Below are positions 32,503-42,933 of a stretch of DNA of 64,000 nucleotides, piece after piece. Source of the stretch: Berberis thunbergii (Eukaryota > Streptophyta > Magnoliopsida > Ranunculales > Berberidaceae); NCBI GenBank assembly GCA_003290165.1, contig QNQO01000641.1, forward strand, positions 186,001 through 250,000, read 5' to 3'. The position numbers were made by a program, and so were the translations under genes. The notes beneath the pieces are model-generated. The model was not told the origin of the DNA. It saw only the letters and a list, made by a program, of their open reading frames with translations, and did no database searches. Position 1 is the first letter of the stretch; each line of letters begins with the position of its first letter.

Positions 32503-34440
32503 CAAATAAGATCAGATCAAAGAAGATCATAGAAGATCAAGGAAGATCAGATCAGATCAGATCAGATCAAAGAAGATCAAAGAAGTTAAAAGTAGATCAA
32601 AGAATATCAGATCAGATCAAAAAAAGATCAAATAAGATCAGAGAAGATCAAGGAAGATCATATCAAAGAATATCAATACGATCGAAGAAGATCAACGAAG
32701 ATCAGATAAAAAAAAGATCAAAGAAAAATCAAATAAGATCAAAGAAGATCAGAGAAGATCAGATCAAAGAATATCAAATAAGATCAAAGAAGATCAGATC
32801 AGATCAAATCAAAGAAGAACAATGAAGATCAAAGAAGTTCAGAGAAGATCAGATCAAAGAAAATCAGATCAGATCAAAGAAGTTAAAAGTAGATCAAAGA
32901 GATTAGATTAAATCAGATTAGATCAGATCAAAGAAGATCAAAGAAGTTAAAAGTAGATCAAAGAAGATCAGATCAAAGAAGATCAAATTAGATCAAATAA
33001 GATCAGATCAGATCAAATCAAATAAGATAAGATCAAAGAAGACCAAAGTAGATCAGATAAAAAAAGATCAAAGAATATCAAAGACGTTCAAAGAAGATCA
33101 GATAAAAAAGATCAAAGAAATCAAAGAAGATCAAATAAGATCAGAGAAGATCAAGGAAGATCTGGGAAGATCAGATCAGATCAGATCAAATAAGATCAGA
33201 TAAAAGAAGATCAAATAAGATCAGAGAAGATCAAGGAAGATCAGATCAAAAAAGTTAAAAGTAGATTAAAGAAGATTAGATCAAAGAAGATCAGATAAAA
33301 TAAGATCAAATCAGATAAAAAAAGATCAAATAAGATCAGAGAAGATCAAGGAAGATCATATCAAAGATTATCAAATACGATCGAAGAAGATCAACGAAGA
33401 TCAGATAAAAAAGATCAAAGCAGATCAAAGAAAAATCAAAGAAGATCAAAGAAGTTCAAAGAAGATCAAAAAAGATCAGAGAAGATCAGATCAAAAAATA
33501 TCAAATAAGATCAAAGAAGATCAGATCAGATCAAATCAAAGAAGAACAACGAAGATCAAAGAAGTTCAGAGAAGATCAGATCAAAGAAAATCAGATCAGA
33601 TCAAAGAAGTTAAAAGTAGATCAAAGAGATTAGATTAAATCAGATTAGATCAGATCAAAGAAGCTCAAAGAAGTTAAAAGTAGATCAAAGAAGATTAAAG
33701 AAGATCAGATCAGATCAGATCAGATCAAAGAAGATCAAATTAGATCAAATAAGATCAGATCAGATCAAATCAAATAAGATAAGATCAAAGAAGACCAAAG
33801 TAGATAAGATAAAAAAAGATCAAAGAATATCAAAGACGTTCAAAGAAGATCAGATAAAAAAAGATCAAAGAAAATCAAAGAAGATCAAAGAAGATCAGAG
33901 AAGATCAAGGAAGATCTGGGAAGATCAGATCAGATCAGATCGGATCAAATCAGATCAGATCAGAGAAGATCAAATAAGATCAGATAAAAGAATATCAAAT
34001 AAGATCAAATAAGATCAGAGAAGATCAAGGAAGATCAGATCAGGTCAAAGAAGTTAAAAGTAGATCAAAGAAGATTAGATCAAAGAAGATCAGATAAAAT
34101 AAGATCAGATCAGATCAAAGAAGATCAAATAAGATCAGAGAAGATCAAGGAAGATCATATCAAAGAATATCAAATACGATCGAAGAAGATCAAAGAAGAT
34201 CAGATAAAAAATATCAAAGCAGATCAAAGAAGATCAAAGAAGTTCAAAGAAGATCAAAGAAGATCAGATCAAAGAATATCAAATAAGATGAAAGAAGATC
34301 AGATCAGATCAAATCAAAGAAGACCAAAGAAGATCAGATAAAAAAAAATCAAATAAGATCAAAGAAAATCAAAGAAGATCAAAGAAGATCAGAGAAGATC
34401 ATAGAATATAAAAAAAGATCAAAGAAGGTCAGATTAGAAA
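32503..34440. repeat. AGATCA/AGATCAAAGA array with higher-order repeats
   Basis: About 1.9 kb built from variants of AGATCA, AGATCAAAGA and AGATCAGATCA. Longer blocks recur: a block with TACGATCGAAGAAGATCAAC near 32678, 33376 and 34176, a block with GTTAAAAGTAGATCAAAG at several places, and TCTGGGAAGATC near 33158 and 33913. This indicates growth by duplication of 700-800-base higher-order units. A 110-codon open frame (32493-32825) is only a Lys/Arg/Asp/Gln-rich reading of the repeat. Confidence 0.92.
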
Positions 34441-35159
34441 CAAAAAAAAGAGCTAATGTGATTTTTTAAAAACAAAAAAATTAAAAAGAGCTTAGCGACG
34501 GTAATCCAACCGTAGCTAAAATGATCTTTTTAAAAAAAATATAGTAAACTAATTAGCGACGGTAATACAGCCGTAGCTAAGATTTTTTTGTGATTAAAAA
34601 AATATATATTTTAAAGACCTTAGCGACAGCTTGCAGACCGTAGCTAATGTGATTTTTTAAAAGCAAAAAAAAAATAAAAAAAGATCTTAGCGACAGTTGT
34701 ATAACCGTAGCTAACATGATTTTTTTTTAAAAATATAACAAACTAATTAGCGACGGTAATACAACCGTAGCTAAGATTTTTTTTGTGATTTAAAAAAAAT
34801 ATATTAAAAGACCTTAGCGACGGCTTGAAGACCGTAGCTAATGTTATTTTAAAAAAAAAAAAAAATTACAAAAGAGCTTAGCGACGGTTTTATGACCGTA
34901 GCTAACGCGATTTTTTTAAAAAAATATAGTAAACTAATTAGCGACGGCAATACAGCCGTAGCTAAGTTTTTTTGTGATTTAAAAAAAATATATGAAAAGA
35001 AGTTAGCGACGGCTTGAACGCCGTAGCTAATGTGATTTTTTTAAAAAAAAAAAATTGAAAAAGAGCTTAGCGACGGTTTTATAACCGTAGCTAACATGAT
35101 TTTTAAAAAAAAATATAACAAACTAATTAGCGACGGTAATACAACCGTAGCTAATTGGT

Positions 35160-35796
35160 TTTTAAAAAAATTATCACCGATCCGTGTGAAATCTCATCTC
35201 AACCGTTAATAACACCAAAAAAATTTAGCTCAATCCAACGCACTAAACCAAACCACGTCATCGATCCGCGTGAAACTAACACAACCAATCCCCTTCAATT
35301 ACATTTCTCTATATAAATTTCAATTTTTTCTACAAACCAACTTAAACAAAAATTTTCTCTCAAAATTTTTTTTCTCTCATCTTCCAGAGAAGAAACCCAC
35401 TGAGGAGAAGTCCGTCGCTTCCTCGACACCGATCTCGGCCGCCTCTCTCTCCCCTCCCTTCATCCGCCGCCGCTCTCTCGGAGATCTGAGATCTCTCATC
35501 TCGGAGATCTGAAAAATCTGAGATCTCGAGATCTGAAAAATCTGATCGGATCTTGGAGATCTGAAAAATCTGATCGGAGATCTGAAAAATCTGATCGGAT
35601 CTTGGAGATCTGAGATCTCTGATCTCGGAGATCTGAAAAATCTGAGTTCTCGAGATCTGAAATATATATATTTTTTAAAAATCTCAGAGATCTCGATGAA
35701 ATCTCAGATCTCGGAGAAATCTGATCTTTTAAAAAAAATCTCGGAAAAATCTGTTATTTTTAAAAAAATCTCGGAGAAATCTCAGATCTCGAAAAA

Positions 35797-35827
<31 letters not shown>

Positions 35828-35830
35828 ACC
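35160..35830 (+). other. Promoter and 5'-exon-like cargo plus GATCTGA repeats
   Basis: A TATA word (CTATATAAAT, about 35309) precedes a CT-rich leader and an open segment (EKKPTEEKSVASSTPISAAS.., about 35385-35510) like the beginning of a nuclear-encoded gene. It then turns into repeats of GGAGATCTGA, AAAATCTGATCGG and similar (about 35490-35820). It may be a captured gene start that seeded the local repeats. Source gene not recognised. Confidence 0.4.
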
Positions 35831-36424
35831 ATTTAGCGACGGCCACAATGCCGTCGCTAGAATAAAAAAAATTTTAAATTTTTTTTTAAAAATCAGTTAG
35901 CCACGGCTAAAATGCCGTCGCTAAAATAAAAAAAATGTTAATTTTTTTTTTAAAAATCAGTTAGCCACGGCCAAATGCCGTCGCTAAAATAAAAAAAATT
36001 TATTTATTTTTTAAAAAATCAGTTAGCCACGGCCAAAATGCCGTCGCTAAAATAAAAAAAAAAAATTTTTTAAAAAAATCAGTTAGCCACGGCCAAAATG
36101 CCGTCGCTAAAATAAAAATAATTTAATTTAATTTTTTAAAATCAGTTAGCCACGGCAAATATGCCGTCGCTAAATTAATAAAAAATTAATTTTTTTTTAA
36201 AAAAAAATCAGTTAGCGACGGATATTTTACAATTTAGCGACGGTTTTATCCCGTGGCTAATTAGCTACGGCAGTTTTGCCGTCGCTGAATCAATTAGCGA
36301 CGATAAATCTAGCTACGGGACAGCGACGGATGTGGTGCCGTTGCTAATTCCTTTTAGCTACGATTTTAGCTCAATCAGCGACGGTTTTTAGCCGTCGCTA
36401 ATGTCCATTTTTTTTGTAGTGGAT

Positions 36425-37054
36425 GATCAACGGCACTCTAGGACGACCATGGATTGGGTATAATGCACTATCATCAGCAGTAACTGTTTACTCTCCACAC
36501 ATTTTGGTTTTACAATTTTATCTGTACGGTCCTCAATTACGAGGCTCTTAACCTATTTATTAATCTATTTGCTCTACACTTTTACCAAACAAAAAATGAT
36601 ACCTTGATGTATCGATATTGTCTCGGTGTAAATGTGAAAGATTGACGTTTTGATAACGGGTTTTAAGCAAGTCCAGTGCTCTACGAAAAACTTATTTTGA
36701 TTGATATTGCGATCGATTTGGAATGAAGTGGGATCTGTGATTGATTGATAATTGTTCTATTTTGGGAAGATATTGTGCTGAGAGGACAGATGATCCTAAA
36801 CCAGTTGTTTGAGGAAACTTTGTTTTGGATTGATAATGAAATCAGTTTGGAATAAAGTGATATTGTGATCGATAATTGTTTTGTTTTCTGAAAGATATGT
36901 ACTTTGTTGTGGACTTCAAAAGATCTTCAAAAGATATTTAGGGATGAGTCTGACAACCTTTACTAGTATATGTTTACAGGCCAGCTTGATATTCACTGCG
37001 TAAAAATTACAGTGCTCATCCAATTTATCACTTCTGAGTTGAACATGCATTTGC
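36425..37054. other. Copy A flank without a gene
   Basis: Non-coding sequence matching copy B in blocks (36640-36730 and 36800-37000). No coding support. Confidence 0.5.
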
Positions 37055-37276
37055 ATGGAGACAACGATATATTATCACTTCTTTTTATGTACGCACTTCG
37101 CCATCTCACACCTGCGATGCTGGTACAACTTGTCCTTACTTGATGTGGGTGGCAAAGATCTGAAACCTAATTTGAATCATGACCGTGCATCTGTGATGCT
37201 TTATCTGGCTCAATTACCGACACTGCCGCCTGGGGTGCGCACGCACTTATTAAAGAGATTATCATCTTCTTATTAG
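37055..37276 (+). pseudogene. Unidentified terminal-exon-like segment
   Basis: An open frame whose second half looks like conserved protein: LSLLDVGGKDLKPNLNHDRA, then SVMLYLAQLPTLPPGVRTHL, ending LKRLSSSY and a stop. Its codon use and low repetitiveness suggest a real C-terminal exon. The segment is absent from copy B, so it may be a captured or inserted gene piece. I do not recognise the family. Confidence 0.35.
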
Positions 37277-37599
37277 CCTTTGTGACAACTCATCATTATT
37301 TCATGTAAAACTATTCAAGCTAACACTATCCTAATAATCTCAACTTTTTGCGCGAATCGTCATACATTCTACAATCCATTCACCGATCTGCAACATCTCG
37401 AAATACACCTCTTCTTCAAGTCTTATGTGCAACCACGATCTATGAATAACAACAATTTTATCCCAAACTTAAATACCACCTATCAAACCTTTCATCCGGC
37501 CTCTTTCCCAACATCACTGTCAGTCTGTGGCTAATGTGGGGAGGCACTCATTCATCTTGGCTAATTACTTTACACACTATACATAATTCAGACCTCAGT

Positions 37600-37827
37600 T
37601 CACTGCTCATGCTTGACACTTGCTTTCAGTATTCCTGGAAGAGGGGGTGGCATAGGTGGTCTTCCCATAGCATCTAGTCTCAAGGGATGTGGCATGCGGG
37701 GTGGATGCATGCTGGAACCTTCGCCTGCGTCTGGAGTAGAGTCATGGGCGCCATCTTCACTTTGTGTCTATCGCAAAATCTCATAGCCTTGAGAACATAG
37801 TTGTCATCGTGTAATTCAAAAGTGGTA
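37600..37827 (-). pseudogene. Duplicated last exon of the DP gene
   Basis: Matches the final exon of the DP gene at 42934-43162 (minus strand), including the acceptor (AG before TACCAC), [18 protein letters not shown] and the LPGILKA..VKHEQ ending. It is 228 bases against 229: one base is missing after RFCDR (near 37768), which shifts the frame to an early stop. No other DP exons lie upstream, so it is a dead by-product of the segmental duplication. Confidence 0.93.
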
Positions 37828-38064
37828 CTACAATGAAGTTGTGATTGATAAACGAAGTTAGCAAATGCTATATAACCCACAGAATCTCATTGGTTATGAA
37901 ATGATTGTCATCTTGTAGTTCTATAAAGGCGTAGTGAAATCGCCTACATATTGCCAGATGCACATCAATATCGTTCTTCTCGGCACGGTTAGAGAGCATG
38001 TTGTTCTCCTAAGTTAAATAATACGGTTGCAACTGCTGAAGACTAAAAAAAGATAATTAGAGAA

Positions 38065-39130
38065 TTGTATCATTGTTTTGTTGTATTTTTTTTCTTGACT
38101 GAATACAAACTTATATAAGCTAATTTTACCTAACCTTATAGAAATACGAAACTTAAAACTTTTTATACAAAATATTCTTATTGTGTCATATTTCTTATTT
38201 GTTAAAAAATAGAAGTCTATGTTACAAAATAGAAAAGTGTTACATAATAAAATATGTTAGGAAAGTCAGAATAGAATAGAAGTCTTAGGTTTCCTATCTC
38301 CATAAGGTCAGGTAAGATTTAGCTTTATAAGCTTGTACTCTATTCAATGAATTTACACAGTGATATTACAATATAATAATATTTCAATACAATTTTTTAC
38401 ATGGTAGCAGAGTATAAAATTCTTAGGTGACCTAAAACAACTACGGGGACTCAAGCTCTTCCCCACCTCCGACGACTACGCACATGCACTTTGACCGTAG
38501 ACACAAGAGGCGGGGAAGGGAAGTGACAAGTCATCGCCTTGCTTAATTTCCACACGCACAACCTACAATCAGAACAAAGTAATTGCTTGCACCATCAAAA
38601 TCATCCTTCAACAATTGCAAAACCAATTGTCACAAAAACAACCATCAAAACATCATAAAAAACGACCAAAACCCTAATCGATTTGTCTCAGTGATCGATT
38701 AACGCCCCCTTCCAGCAACATCCTCGACGCGACGGAGATCGCTGTGGTGGAGGTAAAGGAGATGACAGTGCAATCGTAGTCAAAGTCGGTGAAGGAAACC
38801 ACCCCTCCTCCGCTACCACCTCAACGGAGACTGATTCAATCAACATTGCTTCTATAAAATATTGTTGTGTTGTATCATTGTATAAATTCATTGAATAAAA
38901 TACAAGCTTATAAAGCTAACTCTGACATAACCTCATGGAGATAGAAAATTTAAGACTTCTATTCTATTATGACTTTCCTAAAATATTTCATTTTGTAATA
39001 CTTTCCTATTTTGTAAAATAAGTTGACTTGTATTCTTTTAACACATATTCTTGTACTTTCTTATTCTTGTACTTTCCTTCTTGCAATCTTAAACTTAAGT
39101 TTGACTATGTTGATACAAACCCTACATATT
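38065..39130. mobile_element. Inverted LTR-like repeats, probable TRIM-type retroelement remains
   Basis: Three copies of one sequence: 38065-38170 (inverted), 38220-38400 (direct) and 38855-39010 (inverted), sharing GGAAAGTC, ATAGAATAGAAGTCTTA, CTCCATAAGG, CTTTATAAGCTTGTA and TTCAATGAATTTA words. Directly after the direct copy is TGGTAGCAGAG, close to the usual primer-binding site complementary to initiator tRNA-Met. No gag or pol is seen. The inverted arrangement is not that of one intact element, so nested or rearranged copies are likely. Confidence 0.55.
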
Positions 39131-39820
39131 CTAACAAAGACGCCATCATGAGATCATGGCCATTCTATATTACAACAGTAGCGATGAAGACTGGGCTTTA
39201 ATTGTTGATGGTTCATCAGGGAAGATGGTGAAAGCCAAGGTGCGCAGAAACTATATCGACGTCCTTTAATCAAATTCACCAATGGAAGGTGAGTGTTGTC
39301 AGGGGTGAGCAGGATTTCATGACTGCGTTTACTTGCAACCTGGGTCAGGTAGCTCCACCGAACATAAGTGTAAGCGTATGATATTGCCTTGGACTCCTTG
39401 GAAGAACGTAAAAGGCATTCCCTATCCTCGATGCACACATTCCATGAACAAGTACATCATGTTACCGCTGCTCCTGTGGTTACAGCTATGGAAGGCAAGT
39501 ACTGAAGTATACTGATATTGATCTGATGCATATTGATTGCAGGCTGTTCAATCAAAGATGTTTCGGGGTTCATTACTGATTATTTCTCGCTTTTCTAGTA
39601 AACCACGCTTGCTTGGGTGCTATGTAATAAGTTTGTTAATCCTTTCACTGTTTAGAATAATGGTGCCGTGCCCCTGTTGGCACGGCAAGTTTTAATTCAG
39701 TAGAAGTGGAAGGTCTTTTTATAATATTTTGAAAAAAGTCAAAAAGTGTGAATTAATATGACCACGTCAAATCATCAATGTCAAATAAATATAAATTTTG
39801 AATGTATTATGAATAACGAG
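39131..39820. other. Region between the duplication copies
   Basis: Open frames on both strands at 39154-39515 are not supported by any family I recognise; one + strand stretch (AILYYNSSDEDWALIVDGSS, about 39158) looks coding-like but meets a stop after 40 codons. Otherwise AT-rich. Confidence 0.3.
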
Positions 39821-40627
39821 TATTTCTATAGAACTCGCATGAAAAAATTAGATGAAATGGTCTTTAAATCCCTACATTATTTCTGGATATAGTTGACTGG
39901 AGTGGACAATCTCAGCTTTGGTTATGCTGCTTCCTTTTTTATCTCACCCTTTTCCCCTCCATTATTGAGATTTCAATTCTAGCTACCCCATAGATCAATC
40001 CATATGTTTACTGATACAAATAAAATGGTCACTACTGTTGAACTTAAGATGGACTTTATGAGTTCAAGCCTAGGTGACTAGATATGGAGTTAATCTAACA
40101 GTAGTGTAATTATTACAGTTAAACATTCACAATGCCCATGCATGTCTAGGACCCTAAGATGATCATCTCACTCATCAACTTGTCTAGAGAGTCAGGTCAG
40201 GCCTGATACCCTCCATCTTATAAATGTTTATAATGCTCCAATCGAACACATAGAGCCTCCATGGCGCTGTCGGCTGTCCTGAGGCTAGTGGCCTGGCTCT
40301 CTAGATTTTTTGCTCATAGTTCAAATCAGATGGTTCTATTTCAAAATCTTTCTGACTTGCTCCTGCAGAACAATCCAAAAAAATTGAAAAAGTCAATCAC
40401 ATCCACGATTGATACAGTACCAACAAGTCAATTAATACGCCAAACTCATAGTAGACCTTGGAACAAAAAAGCTCTAGACAAAGCCATTTGAGTAACACAA
40501 ACACAATATAACCTCAAACATATAGCATGAGTTACCTACTACTTACCTATGTTGTATCTTCAGTACTCTTCTTCAACTTATCTCCTCCAAAACAATTAAC
40601 TCATGCAAACACTACAAGTCAACATGG

Positions 40628-40799
40628 CATAAATCTGCAATAACACCAGCACCTACATCTCCTTCTCTCTCTCAAAGGGTCTCTTGTCTTGCTTGTTTGA
40701 TGAGAGACTTCAGACTGATAAGAGAGAACAAAACATTCACTCACTTCAGTAACTGAAGTATATTGGAGGTGCAGGTGCAGGTGCAAATGCAGACTTATG
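40628..40799 (-). ncRNA. MIR530: MIR530 precursor hairpin, copy B
   Basis: Minus-strand hairpin with the same 35-base arms as copy A: 5' arm 40799-40765 and 3' arm 40662-40628. The mature-like sequence TGCATTTGCACCTGCACCTG lies at 40791-40772. Both arms are identical to copy A, whereas the loop is about 20 bases longer and has diverged, the pattern expected when the duplex is under selection. The upstream TATA words (about 40865-40910) and paired G-boxes are also kept. The hairpin lies about 2.1 kb beyond the stop codon of the DP gene, in the same orientation. Confidence 0.9.
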
Positions 40800-40981
40800 T
40801 AAACAACTTAACCATCCATCCCATGCCTCCAACATAAAACATCTCTCACTAGCTACACAAATTTCTACTATATAAATCAACCAAAAAGCAAGACCTCTAT
40901 ATATAGAGAGATGGTATCTCTTAACTTGCATGAAAGAGATTGGATCAAAAACATTATCCAAAATGGAGTTCTAGATGTGCC

Positions 40982-41008
40982 CACGTGACACTAAGTGTCA
41001 CACACGTG
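40982..41008. promoter_or_regulatory. Paired G-boxes upstream of MIR530-B
   Basis: CACGTG at 40982-40987 and 41003-41008 with the same 21-base periodicity as in copy A; the second pair of arms is slightly better preserved (CACTAAGTGTCACACACGTG). Confidence 0.6.
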
Positions 41009-41349
41009 GGCTAAGTACCACCTGGCCAATAGGATAAGCACAAGTGGCCTTCTGAACCTGAATGTCCCGTGAGCTCCTGACCTTGTGGGACTTTAAAGTC
41101 TCACAATTTGATTGGTAAGCAAAAGTGAGATTTTAAAGGTAGGTGATTTAGAGCTGTCAAAGAGGCCAAGGTACGATATGAATGAAAGTTTGGCCTACTT
41201 TTATAGCACAAGGCCCATTAACTTTGATTGCTCATGTATGGTATTTTCTTCTAAAAAACAGATATACACTTCGTGTACTAATGACATGGGTACATGCGTG
41301 GTCGTATCATTGGTATACCGTTTTGGTCTTTGAATCGCGACTTCAGGGC

Positions 41350-42933
41350 TCCCTAAATAAGTTATTAAATTATCAAATATAAAAACAAATTATCTGTCAG
41401 AAATTCACATGTTCTTGTTATAAAGTAGATACTGTTTAAAACAAAAGAATGGTAAATATCTATAAAAAAATGTATAATGTAAATAGGATGATTGGGGTTT
41501 GTTAAAATCTAATGGCTTAGATTATATGATAATGACTATTGAAATCGTTGGGCTGAATAAAGTAGTTAGACCTAGTACCTTGATATGATTGATTTTAAAA
41601 TGGATGGAGAATGACATTTTCAAGATTTGGCAAATGAAAATGGCATTTTTGTAATTTAGCAAAATGAGGAAGAGGGTCATTTTCAAGATTTGGATATTGA
41701 GGATAGGAGGAGCATTTTTGGTATTTGGTTAACAGGGAGGGTAATTTTGTAATTTGACAAATGGAGGATATTTTCGTAATTTGTTGAATGGAGGGTCATT
41801 TTCGTAATTTAACAAATGAGTAGGGGAAATTTGTCAAATAGGATGGGATGGCATTTTGAAAATTCTAAAATTGACGGATTGACACGTGACATGACACACA
41901 ATTGAACAGTAATTTTCAATTCTAGTTATAGATAGAGAAGGTGGGTGGTGGGAAAAAATGACAAACATCTTTAAATTGGAAGAGGGCATTTTGAAAATTC
42001 CAAAAATAACGGATTTACACATTGAAAAAGAATTGAATATGATTATAATTGCCCTTCTAAATAAGTTTTTATGACAAATATCAATGGTAGGCATTACAAA
42101 TTGACGTTTTTGATAACAGGTTTTAAGCAAGTGTACTGCACTACGAAAAGTTTGTTTTGATTGATAATGAGATCGATTTAGAATGAAGTGGGATCCATGT
42201 TTGAAAATTGTGCCAATGATAGCTCAATGGTTAGAGTTTGACGAATGGTACCACAAAGTTATGATTTCAAACCCAATTTGCGGCATCTTTAGTGGGCTCA
42301 AGGAAAGATTTGTTTAATTGATAATGAAATCGGTTTGGAATAAAGTGATATTTGTGATCGATAATTGTTCCGTTTGTGAAAAAATATGTACACAGATAGT
42401 TGTTGCGGACACTTCAAAAGATCTTATGGTAGAAAACAAAGATCGTTATTCTGAATGTTAAGCGAAACAACTAAATTTAGGGATGAGTCTGACGGTCTTT
42501 ACCAGTATATGTTTTACAGACCAGCTCGATAAAATTACAGTACTCATATAACACTGAAGAACACTATGACTAGTTTGCCATCTCATATAACACGAAGAAG
42601 CAATGACTTCACACTCCATTCTGTTTGATAACCATGATACAAATAACCTGGGAGATGCCAAGTGAGTTCCGCAAAATATATACAAAAACCACTGCCATAC
42701 CATAACACCAATAAAAGTTATTCAGATGCCTTTGGTCCTGTGTACATAACTACATCGCTCGCAATTACAATGGTGAGTCGTTAATCTTAAATCTAGAAAA
42801 CTGACAGTCTTGACAAACCTTTTCAAAATCATGAAGAGTAAAACCTCTTATGATGTCAATCTGGCTAATATGGGGAGGCATTCATTCATCTTGGCTAATT
42901 ACTTTACACACTATACATAATTCAGACCTCAGT
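41350..42933. other. Non-coding flank between MIR530-B and DP
   Basis: No gene seen. At 41600-41900 there are degenerate repeats of a GGCATTTTxxxAATTT motif, also present at 30800. The rest matches copy A in blocks. Confidence 0.5.

Larger units (their letters stand above)
31001..36421. mobile_element. CACTA element 4, complete, palindrome-rich
   Basis: A 5,421-bp element beginning CACTACAAAAAAAGC and ending TTTTTTTTGTAGTG, flanked by the 3-bp duplication GAT (30998-31000 and 36422-36424). No transposase. Three zones (about 31020-32320, 34450-35150, 35830-36415) consist of dozens of short inverted repeats of the form TTAGCGACGG..CCGTAGCTAA (or GCCACGG..CCGTCGCTA) separated by A/T tracts. Between them are a tRNA-like segment, a 1.9-kb AGATCA array and a promoter-like plus 5'-exon-like segment. 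It lies within copy A of the segmental duplication and is absent from copy B. Confidence 0.92.
26790..37920. repeat. Segmental duplication, copy A (interrupted)
   Basis: Blocks match copy B (39820-43260) in the same order and orientation: 26800-26920 with 39825-39935, 28440-29680 with 39950-41350, 29740-29870 with 41390-41510, 30700-30850 with 41505-41660, 36640-36730 with 42095-42190, 36800-37000 with 42300-42535, and 37520-37920 with 42860-43260. Copy A additionally holds a CACTA MITE, a MULE-like element and a complete CACTA element. It includes one MIR530 hairpin and a dead copy of the last DP exon. Confidence 0.88.

Noticed and set aside
32493..32825. 110-codon Lys/Arg/Asp/Gln-rich frame
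   Set aside because: Pure reading of the AGATCA array.
31001..36421. CRISPR-like array
   Set aside because: Regular palindromic units look array-like, but units are inverted repeats of a plant CACTA transposon with variable spacing and no cas genes; this is a nuclear plant genome.
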